A DNA stretch of 64,000 nt from Actinomycetes bacterium (GTDB taxonomy: Bacteria > Actinomycetota > Actinomycetes > Mycobacteriales > Mycobacteriaceae). The translations under genes and the position numbers were made by a program. Below are positions 17,174-24,901 of the stretch, one piece after another (positions within the stretch are counted from its first letter, which is position 1; each line of letters begins with the position of its first letter). The notes beneath the pieces are model-generated. The model was not told the DNA's origin. It made no database searches and was given only the letters and a program-made list of their open reading frames with translations. Where the stretch lies: the NCBI GenBank assembly GCA_023404955.1, contig JAEXZY010000016.1, positions 1-64,000 of the forward strand, written 5' to 3'.

Positions 17174-17247
17174 GCCCCCGTATCCCAACTGGCAGAGGAA
17201 ACGGATTCAAAACCCGTCCAGTGTGAGTTCGAATCTCACCGGGGGCA
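17174..17247 (+). tRNA. tRNA-Leu (anticodon CAA)
   Basis: A 74-nt cloverleaf: 7-bp acceptor GCCCCCG/CGGGGGC, 3-bp D stem TCC/GGA, anticodon stem ACGGA/CCCGT with an A-C pair next to the loop, loop TTCAAAA giving anticodon CAA for the UUG codon, 5-nt variable loop, and a perfect 5-bp T stem GTGAG/CTCAC with TTCGAAT. Discriminator A; CCA is not encoded. It lacks the long variable arm usual in tRNA-Leu. It is transcribed away from pdtaR. Confidence 0.9.
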
Positions 17248-17634
17248 CAGCACTTCTCCTGAATGTCCGCCGGACATGACTCCAGCGAAACAGTTACCGG
17301 TTGGAGATGAGCTGTTCTTGCAATCCGCTGACAGGGATGTGACCGAACTCCTGGCAGTGCGTGAGTGCATCGCGAACGGCCCATCTGGCCATCCACCTGG
17401 TCTTACTTTTGTAACCACATCGGCACACAGCATGCTTCATGAACCACGACTGCACGACATACGTCCTCGGCTCGGCCATTTCGCCAATGTACGTCGCAGC
17501 AAATTTGCGGCGGCTTGAAATGAGCATCTGCCCGGAGATGCTTCGCATCGCGGCCGGGAGTCCGCCGAACGACATCACCGCGCATCGCCAGATGTCGTCA
17601 GTTCGATCCGACCACGGGTGCGACCGACACAAAG
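17248..17634. other. Gene-poor, lower-GC stretch downstream of the tRNA
   Basis: About 390 bp with visibly lower GC than the surroundings and no confident gene. Only one weak minus-strand reading frame (17294-17575) has protein-like features. No duplicated tRNA 3' end, integrase or transposase was found by eye. It may be the scar of an element once integrated at the tRNA. Confidence 0.45.
17294..17575 (-). CDS. Doubtful small protein with a Cys/His pattern
   Basis: A possible 93-residue product. Its second half has CRCGYKSKTRWMARW followed by DALTHCQEFGH, a C-x-C-G...H...H arrangement that could bind metal and is reminiscent of small actinobacterial zinc-ribbon-like proteins. There is no clear ribosome site before ATG 17575, and an in-frame extension to 17632 has none either. 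It could be a remnant of a lost gene rather than a live one. Confidence 0.25.
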   Translation of the reverse strand: MSFGGLPAAMRSISGQMLISSRRKFAATYIGEMAEPRTYVVQSWFMKHAVCRCGYKSKTRWMARWAVRDALTHCQEFGHIPVSGLQEQLISNR

Positions 17635-17666
17635 AAGCCCCGCCTCCGGTGACGAAGGCGGGGCTT
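17635..17666 (-). terminator. Intrinsic terminator of the PE-PPE-domain gene
   Basis: An 11-bp perfect stem AAGCCCCGCCT/AGGCGGGGCTT with a 10-nt loop, 20 bp after the stop at 17687. It is followed on the minus strand by the T-rich CTTTGT. The near-symmetric flanks could also stop transcription entering from the tRNA side. Confidence 0.75.
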
Positions 17667-17686
17667 CCCGGGAGAGCTGGAGCGGG

Positions 17687-18955
17687 TCAGCTCTCCGATC
17701 CGGTGCTGTTGTTCCCGGAGTCCGTTGACGATGTGGCGGCCGCCGTCTCCTTCTTTTCGGGCGCGGCCCCCTTCGTCGCCTTCTTGTCTTTCTTGGTGGT
17801 CAGCTTCTTGACCTCGGTCTTGATGTTGTCGCTGAGGTCTTTGAGGATGTTCTTCTTGACCTTCGTGGTGTCGGCGCTGTCGTCGGCGGCGTCGGCAGTG
17901 CGGTGCTTTCCCACATAATCCGACAGCGTCTTGCGCGCCGGCGGGGTCACCACGTCCTTCGAATCATCCACGGGTACTGCGACTTTGAGGGTCTGATCAG
18001 CGGTCTGGTTCGTGTTCGACGGCGCCGCTTCGGGCAGCGGGATGGTCACGATGCCGGTCTTCCACTTCTTCTGCTCCGAGGGGCGATTGCGCTTGTAGGC
18101 CGAATCGATGATGGGCTTGAGTAGCTTGCTCAAGGCGGCCAGCTGTGCCGGATCACCTCCGGCCTCGAGCATCGGATGCAGCAGCGGCAGAATGGGATCC
18201 GTATACGGGATCAGGATCGTGGTCGTCTTCCCGCCGTCGGCGTTCGTGTCCACCTTGTAGCGCATCGGGTCGTTCACGAAGTCGGTGTTGAAGGCCGCGT
18301 CGACGTGCAGGAGGTCCGCACCCTGCGCGGCGTTGAGCACCGCGAGGATGTTCAGCATGTTGTCCGGCATGTCGGCCACGCCGTCGTACTCCGCCGACAC
18401 CAGGTAGACGTCATACGGGGTGACGGGGATGTCGGGCCGATACTTGACGCCGGCGTAGTAGATGCGGCTCGGCGCGCCATAGATCATCACGTTCATGTGA
18501 TCGGCGTCCGGCACTGCGCCGCCGGCCTCTCGGGTCGCCTCGAGCTGTCGCAACGCTTCGAGCACCGAGGGCGCGCCCTTGGACACCCCACCGATGGTCA
18601 GGACGATGTCCGGGTTCTCAGTCTTGGCCGTGACGACGGCGTTGTAGAGGTTGGTGGCCCCTTCCGGGATGGACAGTGAGAAGTCGGCGTCACCCGGGAA
18701 CGGAACGCTGACCCGCTGGTCGTAGGGGCGGAAGTATCCCCCGAACGCGGTCTCCATCTGATCTTCGGTGAGCGTGGCGTAGGAGCCTTGACCGCCGACC
18801 AGCAGTGCCGTCACGCCGTTGCAGCCCTGCTCCGGACACGGAACAGCGTCGGCTGCATGAACGGCGGGAGCAAATATCAGGGCGCTCGCGATCGCACTCC
18901 CCGCGATCTGGATCGAACGCTTGCGGACGCGCGTGACAGTGACGGTTGTTGCCAT
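17687..18955 (-). CDS. Secreted PE-PPE-domain (alpha/beta hydrolase) protein
   Basis: A 422-residue exported protein with a signal peptide (basic RVRKRS, hydrophobic core, cleavage near AVHA-AD, about residue 34). The body resembles the PE-PPE serine-hydrolase domain: VTALLVGGQGSYATLTEDQM at about 48, a GxSxG elbow GVSKG near residue 123, and PDADHMNVMIYGAPSR. It lacks the PE or PPE leader domain that gives the family its name. The last 110 residues are a lysine-, serine- and threonine-rich low-complexity tail. Related domains are lipases, esterases or acyltransferases acting on cell-envelope lipids; the substrate is unknown. Only two cysteines are present, close together (CPEQGC). Confidence 0.82.
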   Translation of the reverse strand: MATTVTVTRVRKRSIQIAGSAIASALIFAPAVHAADAVPCPEQGCNGVTALLVGGQGSYATLTEDQMETAFGGYFRPYDQRVSVPFPGDADFSLSIPEGATNLYNAVVTAKTENPDIVLTIGGVSKGAPSVLEALRQLEATREAGGAVPDADHMNVMIYGAPSRIYYAGVKYRPDIPVTPYDVYLVSAEYDGVADMPDNMLNILAVLNAAQGADLLHVDAAFNTDFVNDPMRYKVDTNADGGKTTTILIPYTDPILPLLHPMLEAGGDPAQLAALSKLLKPIIDSAYKRNRPSEQKKWKTGIVTIPLPEAAPSNTNQTADQTLKVAVPVDDSKDVVTPPARKTLSDYVGKHRTADAADDSADTTKVKKNILKDLSDNIKTEVKKLTTKKDKKATKGAAPEKKETAAATSSTDSGNNSTGSES

Positions 18956-18985
18956 CGTAAATCATCCCCCTAACCGTTTTTAGGA

Positions 18986-18991
18986 ATTTTA
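18986..18991 (-). promoter_or_regulatory. Candidate -10 element for the PE-PPE-domain gene
   Basis: TAAAAT on the minus strand lies in an AT-rich block (18956-19030). It would give a transcript start near 18979 and a 5' UTR of about 24 nt containing AGGGGG before ATG 18955. The stretch 19031-19235 toward the DUF998 gene shows no other clear signal. Confidence 0.45.
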
Positions 18992-19235
18992 GATAAACCC
19001 CCTGTCGGCAAACTTTAACAGTAAAAAATGACGCGTAGTGCAGTTACAGCAAAGATTTACCGTCACGGAGAACGGCACAGGCCGCCCGGGCGCGGAGCAG
19101 TAGCCCACAGATGCACCGCGAGCAATGAGCGTGCGCGAACCAGCGATTTCAGCAAGCAAACGTGGCTGCCACTTGCGGCCATCCAGCTCCGGTGCTACGA
19201 CGACGTCAGCCTTCGAGCGCTGGCACGCTGGTGGT

Positions 19236-19877
19236 GTGCGCCCACCTCGCCCGACGACTGCGCGACGCGCGGCCGGCGTCCTCGCCCTGGCTGCCGGTAT
19301 CAGCTACCTGACCGTCGAAGCGATCGCGGCCTCGCGGGTGCCGGCCTACAGCTATCTGAGCAACGTCGTCAGCGACCTGGGGCGACCGACATCGCCGCTG
19401 TCGTGGTGGATGAATGCCGCGTTCCGCGTGCAGGGGATGGCGTTCGTGATCACGGCCGCGGTCCTGGTCGCAACCTCACGTCCGAAACACGGCGCCTTGG
19501 CCTTCACGGCGTTCGCGTGCCTGTACGGAGCCGGCTCGGTTCTCGTCGGCCTGGTCCCGAGCGGTGCCGGCGGAACGGCCCAGCTACTCCATGTCGCCGG
19601 TGCAAGCGCCGCGATCGTCGGAGGCAATCTCGCGCTGGTCACGGCGGGCCGCATCGGACTCCCCGATTCATCCACAGCAGCTCGCACCCTGGGCTACGCA
19701 CTCGGCGGGCTGGGCCTGACGGCCGCGGCCGCTCTGGTCGGCACCGATTCGCCGCAGGGAGCGTGCGAACGAACCGCGATCTACTCGATCATCGCGTGGC
19801 AACTCGTGGTGGGCGCCCGCCTGCTGCTCAGTAGAGGTCCAGTCGGCGATCGTCGAGCACATGGACGTGCTCGGTGA
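19236..19877 (+). CDS. DUF998 family membrane protein
   Basis: A protein of about 213 residues with six hydrophobic segments. The DUF998 hallmarks are SYLSNVVSDLGRPTSPLSWW after the first helix and GSVLVGLVPSG between helices. Function is not established. GTG 19236 is preferred: it leaves a short basic N-terminus before the first helix and has CACGCT 6 nt upstream; an in-frame ATG 19125 would add 37 unstructured residues. The 3' end overlaps the convergent nitrilase-family gene by 50 bp. Confidence 0.72.
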   Translation: MRPPRPTTARRAAGVLALAAGISYLTVEAIAASRVPAYSYLSNVVSDLGRPTSPLSWWMNAAFRVQGMAFVITAAVLVATSRPKHGALAFTAFACLYGAGSVLVGLVPSGAGGTAQLLHVAGASAAIVGGNLALVTAGRIGLPDSSTAARTLGYALGGLGLTAAAALVGTDSPQGACERTAIYSIIAWQLVVGARLLLSRGPVGDRRAHGRAR

Positions 19878-20625
19878 TGTTCTTGTCGCGGCTCAGCGAG
19901 AGATCGAGGTCGGCCATCGCCACCGCCTCGCCCGGCCCCGCCTCGGCCGCCACCCAGCCGTCGGCGCCGACGATCGCCGAGCCCTCAGTCCAGCGCTGAC
20001 CGCGCTCGACGCCTGCGCGGTCGCACGCCGCAACGGCGACGTGGTTGGTGCGTGCGGTCGACATCGCGGTGATCACCTCACCGGGGTGCTCCCCCTCCGG
20101 GCGCGGGAACAACGGCCAGTTCACCGGCGCGACGATCAGATCGGCACCCCCGACCACGGCCAGCCGCGTGAGTTCCGCGAATTCCAGGTCGTAGCACAGC
20201 ATCACGGCCACCTTCCCGTGCCGCGTCTGAATGACGGGTGGCAGATCACCCCCGGGGGTGAAGATCAGCTTCTCCCGGTCCCACAGATGGGTCTTGCGGT
20301 AGACCGCCGATACCCGACCCTGATCGAGCACCGCTGCGCTGTTGTACAGCACGCCGTCCTCGCCGAGTTCGCAGAACCCCAGCGCTACGAACGAATCACC
20401 GGCTGCCTCAGCCCATTTCGTGAACCGGGGATCGTCACGGGACAGCGCCACCGAGCGGGCTTCGGCGTCGTTGCTGAGCATGTAGCCCGACGTCACCAAT
20501 TCGGGCAGCACGATGATCTCGGCGCCGGCAGCCCGCGCGTCGGCGATCGCCGCGACGATGCGCTCGGCATTGCCGTCGACATCACCGATCTGCGGATCGA
20601 TCTGGCAGCACGCGATACCCGTCAT
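19828..20625 (-). CDS. Carbon-nitrogen hydrolase (nitrilase superfamily)
   Basis: A 265-residue amidase-type enzyme with the Glu-Lys-Cys triad: Glu in IIVLPELVTSGY (about residue 42), Lys in VYRKTHLWDREK (about 111), Cys in VMLCYDLEFAE (about 144). It resembles omega-amidase/ureidopropionase-like amidohydrolases; the substrate is not predictable. ATG 20625 is 41 bp from the divergent cyclase gene. TAACCT ends 6 nt before the ATG with no ribosome site, suggesting a leaderless mRNA. Confidence 0.87.
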   Translation of the reverse strand: MTGIACCQIDPQIGDVDGNAERIVAAIADARAAGAEIIVLPELVTSGYMLSNDAEARSVALSRDDPRFTKWAEAAGDSFVALGFCELGEDGVLYNSAAVLDQGRVSAVYRKTHLWDREKLIFTPGGDLPPVIQTRHGKVAVMLCYDLEFAELTRLAVVGGADLIVAPVNWPLFPRPEGEHPGEVITAMSTARTNHVAVAACDRAGVERGQRWTEGSAIVGADGWVAAEAGPGEAVAMADLDLSLSRDKNITEHVHVLDDRRLDLY

Positions 20626-20631
20626 TCGAGC

Positions 20632-20659
20632 AGGTTATCGCTGCGATCGGCGATAAGCT
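20632..20659. promoter_or_regulatory. Compact divergent promoter for nitrilase-family and cyclase genes
   Basis: The minus-strand -10 TAACCT (20637-20632) lies 6 nt before ATG 20625. The plus-strand -10 TAAGCT (20654-20659) lies 7 nt before GTG 20667. Both mRNAs would be leaderless. A perfect inverted repeat TTATCG-N10-CGATAA (20635-20656) overlaps both elements and could be an operator. Confidence 0.5.
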
Positions 20660-20666
20660 CCGCACC

Positions 20667-21941
20667 GTGCGCAACGTGCGATCCGTCTGCGTGCCCGAGG
20701 TGGCCATCGAAGGGCGCGTGACCTCGCTCAGCCGCCATCGTGCCGAAGCGGTGTCGCGCCGCGTCCGGGTGCTGACCATTGCCGGGTGGATCGCCGCTGC
20801 GGTCTCGCTGCTCTTCGGTTCGTTCCAGGTCGTCGTCGGCGGAGGGTTCGCGTGGCTGGGCGTCGTCAACATCGTGTGCGGGCTGGCCTTCCTCAGCATC
20901 CCGCGGTTGTGCCCGCTCGGCGAGGTCGTCGCACCCGTGACATTCGTCGTCGTCGCCTATGTCTCGGTCGGGTTCTTCTGCTACACGATGGGCACCGACT
21001 CGGGGCTGCAGTTCTACTTCCTGGTCGCCGCGTCGCTGACGGTCCTCACGTTGGGCATCGAACGCATTGCGTTGGCCTCTGCGATCGCCGGCACCGGAGT
21101 CGTCCTGATCGTCGTCCTCGAGCTGACCGTGCCCGATGATCGCGGCCTCGGTCCCTCGTGGTTTCTGCGGGTCGGCTTCATCTCATCGGTCGTGTCGTCG
21201 GTCGTGATGATCGTGGCGACGCTCTGGTACACGCTGCGGGAGACCGAGCGCGCCGAGCAGGCCATGGAGGCCGAATACGAACGGTCGGAGCGGCTCCTGG
21301 CCAACATCCTGCCCGAGACCATCGCCGACCGGCTCAAGGATCCGGCCCGGACGGTGATCGCCGACAAGTACGATGACGCGTCCATCCTGTTCGCCGACAT
21401 CGCCGGGTACACCAAGCGGGCCAGCGACACCGCGCCCGCCGAGCTCGTCCGGTTTCTCGACCGGCTCTACACCGATCTCGATGCGCTCGTCGACAGGCAC
21501 GGCCTGGAGAAGGTGAAGACGAGCGGGGATTCCTACATGGTCGTCAGCGGCGTGCCGACCCCCCGCGCCGACCATCTCGAGGCCCTGGCCGCGCTGGCGC
21601 TCGACATGGCCGACGCGGTGTCCGGACTCACCGACGCGCAGGGCCGCGCGGTACCGCTGAGAATCGGGATGGCATGCGGACCGGTCGTGGCCGGCGTCGT
21701 AGGCGCGAGGAAGTTCTTCTACGACGTGTGGGGCGACGCCGTCAACATCGCTTCCCGTATGGAGACCACCGATGTCGAGGGCCGCATTCAGGTGCCCGAC
21801 GAGGTCTACGAACGGCTACGGGACCGCTTCGTGCTCGAAGAGCGCGGCGTGGTCGACGTGAAAGGCAAGGGCCCGATGCGCACCTGGTATCTGGTGGGGC
21901 ACCGGGCCCCCGCGGTCACACCTTCCGGTTCTCCGACTTGA
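20667..21941 (+). CDS. cya: Membrane class III adenylate cyclase (Rv1625c/Cya type)
   Basis: A 424-residue cyclase with six membrane helices (residues about 35-190), a coiled-coil linker (ETERAEQAMEAEYERSERLL) and a C-terminal class III catalytic domain (about 230-410). All key residues are visible: metal Asp in LFADIAGYT, Lys and Asp in EKVKTSGDSYM, Asp, Asn and Arg in VWGDAVNIASRME. It should form a homodimer making cAMP from ATP. The M. tuberculosis relative Rv1625c has the same build and is linked to CO2 sensing and control of cholesterol use. GTG 20667 is probably leaderless. The 3' end overlaps dps by 26 bp. Confidence 0.94.
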   Translation: MRNVRSVCVPEVAIEGRVTSLSRHRAEAVSRRVRVLTIAGWIAAAVSLLFGSFQVVVGGGFAWLGVVNIVCGLAFLSIPRLCPLGEVVAPVTFVVVAYVSVGFFCYTMGTDSGLQFYFLVAASLTVLTLGIERIALASAIAGTGVVLIVVLELTVPDDRGLGPSWFLRVGFISSVVSSVVMIVATLWYTLRETERAEQAMEAEYERSERLLANILPETIADRLKDPARTVIADKYDDASILFADIAGYTKRASDTAPAELVRFLDRLYTDLDALVDRHGLEKVKTSGDSYMVVSGVPTPRADHLEALAALALDMADAVSGLTDAQGRAVPLRIGMACGPVVAGVVGARKFFYDVWGDAVNIASRMETTDVEGRIQVPDEVYERLRDRFVLEERGVVDVKGKGPMRTWYLVGHRAPAVTPSGSPT

Positions 21942-22419
21942 GCAGCCAGGCGAGCTTTTCCAGCCCGTCGATCAACTGATGGAGGATGTCGGCCGTGCTG
22001 GGATCCTCCCCGTCGACGGTGTCGTGAACGTCGCGCAGCGTGGCGACCACGGCGTAGATGCGCGTGGTGACGAGGTCGACGACCTCGGCGGTGCTGTGCT
22101 CGAAGGCGGGGAACTCGGGCAGCGACGTGGTTGCGGCGACGGTGTCGGACCGGCCGTCGGGCACGGCGTCGAGTGCGCGCATGCGTTCGGCGATGGTGTC
22201 GCTGGCTTCGCGGGCGAAGTCGACGACCTCGTCGAGTTGCAGGTGTAGGTCACGGAAGTTGGTGCCGACGACGTTCCAGTGCGCCTGCTTGCCCTGCAGG
22301 TGCAGTTCGATGACGTCGACGAGCACGCGTTGCAGCGCCTCGGTCAAGGCGGGTGATGCCTGGTAGCCGACGATCTCGGCGTCGGTCCTGCGCGATTGAG
22401 ACAGTGTGTTCATACCCAT
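21916..22419 (-). CDS. dps: Dps family DNA-binding/ferroxidase protein
   Basis: A 167-residue ferritin-like protein. Ferroxidase residues are in GKQAHWNVVG and HLQLDEVVDFAREASDTIAERM, shared between subunits in the Dps dodecamer, which oxidises and stores iron and protects DNA. Its position next to the cyclase matches the Dps2 gene of M. smegmatis rather than the starvation-induced Dps1. ATG 22419 has AGGAG 8 nt upstream; ATG 22413 is an alternative. Confidence 0.92.
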   Translation of the reverse strand: MGMNTLSQSRRTDAEIVGYQASPALTEALQRVLVDVIELHLQGKQAHWNVVGTNFRDLHLQLDEVVDFAREASDTIAERMRALDAVPDGRSDTVAATTSLPEFPAFEHSTAEVVDLVTTRIYAVVATLRDVHDTVDGEDPSTADILHQLIDGLEKLAWLLKSENRKV

Positions 22420-22435
22420 GACAACATCTCCTTTT

Positions 22436-22450
22436 CTGGACTCAATCCAG
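22436..22450. promoter_or_regulatory. Short inverted repeat before dps
   Basis: CTGGA-ctcaa-TCCAG lies immediately upstream of the dps ribosome site and 2 bp from the stop of the DUF2339 gene. It is too short and lacks a T-run for a terminator, so an operator is more likely. The regulator is unknown. Confidence 0.25.
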
Positions 22451-22451
22451 T

Positions 22452-24200
22452 CTAGTGTGTGTCAGCCGTCACGTGATCCTGGCGCTCGAGGAGCCGCGCA
22501 TAGCCGGCACCCATCCCGAGCAGGATCAACCCGACGACGATGAAGACCGCCACCCGGAACATGCCGTCGAGCGTGCCCAGGTCGAACAGGAACAGCTTGG
22601 CCACCGCGGCACCCACCAGCCCGAGCCCACCGGCGATCGGCACCGACCGGTCGGCACGCGGCAGACGCACGGCGTGGCCGAGCAGCGCCGCCGCCATCGC
22701 GATCCAGCAGATCGTCGCCACCATGTGTCCCGCGTAGAAACCGCGGCCCTCCCCGCCGATCAGCACACCGGCGGTGACGGCGAACGACGTGACCGCATAG
22801 GCGACCACCCCGGCGGCGACCGCAGCCGCGACCGCGCGTTGCTGACCCGACCACGACCACGCGATCGCAGCCGCGGCCATTCCGAGCAGGATGCTCGACA
22901 CCAGCGTCGACGCGCCTGCCGACCTCAGAGTGTCCGCCGCGGAGAGCACGGTGGCCGGCGGAGCGTAGGCGAAGTGCCACAGTGCTCCGACCGTGGCGAA
23001 AAGCGCTGCCGCACAGCGTGCGACGACATCCCGCCGGCCGGCGACCGCCACCACGATGGCCATTGCGAGCAGGATCGGGCCCGCCACCGGGCCGTCGAAG
23101 GCGACCGTCACCGCGATCAGGGCGGTCACGGCCGACAACGCCGAGAACACCCGGCGCGCGATCCCCGCGACACCGGGCAGCTGATCGCCCACCAGCACGA
23201 TCGCCAGTAGAGCGCCGGCGAGTGCGGCGATCATCAGCGCGGCCACCACTCGGTCCACGACCAACCCGACGCACAGCAGCGGGCTCACTCCCGCCGCGGT
23301 CAGGAGCGCGATTGCAGCCGCGCGACGCGAACCGGGGAGCAGCACCACCGCCGCGACAAGGGCGAGGAGCGCACCGATTGCGCACGCGCCGGCGAGCCAC
23401 AGGTCGTCGCGCCCGTCGATGTGACGGATCACGAGTGCGAACAGCAAGGGAAGGGTCGCCGCGGCGATCCGCGCGGAGTGCAGCCACACCCAGTCCCTAC
23501 CCAGTTGCACCGGTAGCGAGGCGGCCGCGAGCGTGAGCATGAAGCCGATCAACAGCAGCGTGTTCCCGTCGGTGACGATCGGGGCGAGCACGGTCAGCGG
23601 GATGAGAACCAGCAGGCCGAGCTGTTGGGAGTTCCACCGGCGCGCGAGCGTCAGGCCCGCACCACCGACCGTCGAGGCCAACAGCAACCCCACCACCGCG
23701 GGCGCCCATTCGTAGATGGTCGTGACGGCGATGACGTCCATGTACGCGGCGGCGATTCCGGTGGCCGCCACCGCGATCGCGCCGACGCGACCGCCGGGAC
23801 GGGTGTGCAGCCGCCAGCCCACTCCCACGAGCACGACGGCGAGCACCGCGCCACCGAACACGCGGAACTCGGGCCGCAGGATGCCGGCCTGCGCGGCGAG
23901 CACCAGCAGGAGCACGACGCCGATCAGCGTCACGGCCACGCCTGCCACCGCCAGCAGCTTGCCGATCCAGCCCTCCGAACGCTCCCTGGGCACGCGCGAC
24001 GGAGCCGGCGGCGGCGGTACATACGCGGGCACCGGCGGCGGTACCAAAGGTGGCGGTACCGGCACAGGAGGCGGCGTGGGCCGCGCGGTGAGCACTCGGT
24101 CCAGCTCGGCGAGGTCGGCAGAGACACGGGCGAGCTGCTGCGAGAGCGCGGTGAACTCCGCGGACAACCGGGCGACGACGGGGGCGTGCGGTTCGGTCAT
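22452..24200 (-). CDS. DUF2339 family multi-pass membrane protein
   Basis: A 582-residue protein: N-terminal cytoplasmic helix (ARLSAEFTALSQQLARVSA), a proline-rich spacer (residues about 40-70), then the DUF2339 core starting SEGWIGKLLAVAGVAVTLIG, with around fifteen further hydrophobic segments. Function is unknown. It is upstream of dps on the same strand with a 32-bp gap and downstream of the two-component genes, so co-transcription with either side is possible. The first half of the core matches the family well; the rest is poorly conserved in general. Confidence 0.82.
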   Translation of the reverse strand: MTEPHAPVVARLSAEFTALSQQLARVSADLAELDRVLTARPTPPPVPVPPPLVPPPVPAYVPPPPAPSRVPRERSEGWIGKLLAVAGVAVTLIGVVLLLVLAAQAGILRPEFRVFGGAVLAVVLVGVGWRLHTRPGGRVGAIAVAATGIAAAYMDVIAVTTIYEWAPAVVGLLLASTVGGAGLTLARRWNSQQLGLLVLIPLTVLAPIVTDGNTLLLIGFMLTLAAASLPVQLGRDWVWLHSARIAAATLPLLFALVIRHIDGRDDLWLAGACAIGALLALVAAVVLLPGSRRAAAIALLTAAGVSPLLCVGLVVDRVVAALMIAALAGALLAIVLVGDQLPGVAGIARRVFSALSAVTALIAVTVAFDGPVAGPILLAMAIVVAVAGRRDVVARCAAALFATVGALWHFAYAPPATVLSAADTLRSAGASTLVSSILLGMAAAAIAWSWSGQQRAVAAAVAAGVVAYAVTSFAVTAGVLIGGEGRGFYAGHMVATICWIAMAAALLGHAVRLPRADRSVPIAGGLGLVGAAVAKLFLFDLGTLDGMFRVAVFIVVGLILLGMGAGYARLLERQDHVTADTH

Positions 24201-24244
24201 GACGCCATGGTGGCAACCGAATGCCCCGTGGCGGATGAGTACAA

Positions 24245-24901
24245 CTACTCGTCGAGCCCGTGTTCGATCGCGTAGCGGGCGAGTTCGACGCGGTTGGCCA
24301 CCTGCAGCTTGCGGAACGTGGCCTGCACGTGGTTCTCGACGGTGCGGTGACTAAGCGACAGCCGGGCGGCGATCTGCTTGGCGGTCAACCCTTTCGCGAC
24401 ATAGCGCAGGATCTCGGTCTCCCGCTCGGTCAGACTCGGCTGCGCCGGGCCCGGTTCGTCGCGGGCGATGCGCCGGTACTCCCCCAGCACCAATCCCGCC
24501 AGGCCCGGCGTGAACACCGCGCGCCCCTGCGCGGTGGCCCGCACCGCGTCGGCGAGGTCCTGTTTGGAGGCACTCTTGACCAGATATCCGGTGGCCCCGG
24601 CCTTGACGGCCTCCAGCACATCCTCACGTTCGTCGGACGCCGAGAGCACCAGTACCCGCGACGACGGTGACACAGCCAGCACCTGCGCGGTGGCCGCAGC
24701 GCCGTCGCCGTCGGAGAGCCGCATGTCCATGACCACCACGGCGGGGTGCACCACCGCGGCGCGCCGCGCAGCGGCACCCACCCCGTCGGCCGTCGCGACC
24801 ACGTCGAACCCGTCGTCAGCCAGATCGCGCGCCACCGCGTCGCGCCAGATCGGGTGGTCGTCGACGACCATCACCGTGATCGCGGTACCGTCAGCTCCCA
24901 T
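24245..24901 (-). CDS. NarL/LuxR-type response regulator (MacR-like)
   Basis: A 218-residue regulator: receiver domain with the acidic pair in VMVVDDHPIW, phosphoacceptor Asp in VVVMDMRLSDGDG, Lys in YLVKSASKQ; C-terminal LuxR helix-turn-helix LTERETEILRYVAKGLTAKQ at about residues 153-172. ATG 24901 overlaps the kinase 3' end by 31 bp. GTG 24874 (GTGA overlap) is an alternative but would cut the first beta strand. The combination with the adjacent kinase resembles the actinobacterial MacRS system; this name is tentative. Confidence 0.9.
   Translation of the reverse strand: MGADGTAITVMVVDDHPIWRDAVARDLADDGFDVVATADGVGAAARRAAVVHPAVVVMDMRLSDGDGAAATAQVLAVSPSSRVLVLSASDEREDVLEAVKAGATGYLVKSASKQDLADAVRATAQGRAVFTPGLAGLVLGEYRRIARDEPGPAQPSLTERETEILRYVAKGLTAKQIAARLSLSHRTVENHVQATFRKLQVANRVELARYAIEHGLDE

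Noticed and set aside
17276..17518. An 80-residue plus-strand frame after the tRNA.
   Set aside because: No ribosome site, no domain, and it overlaps the equally weak minus-strand frame; it is not supported as a gene.
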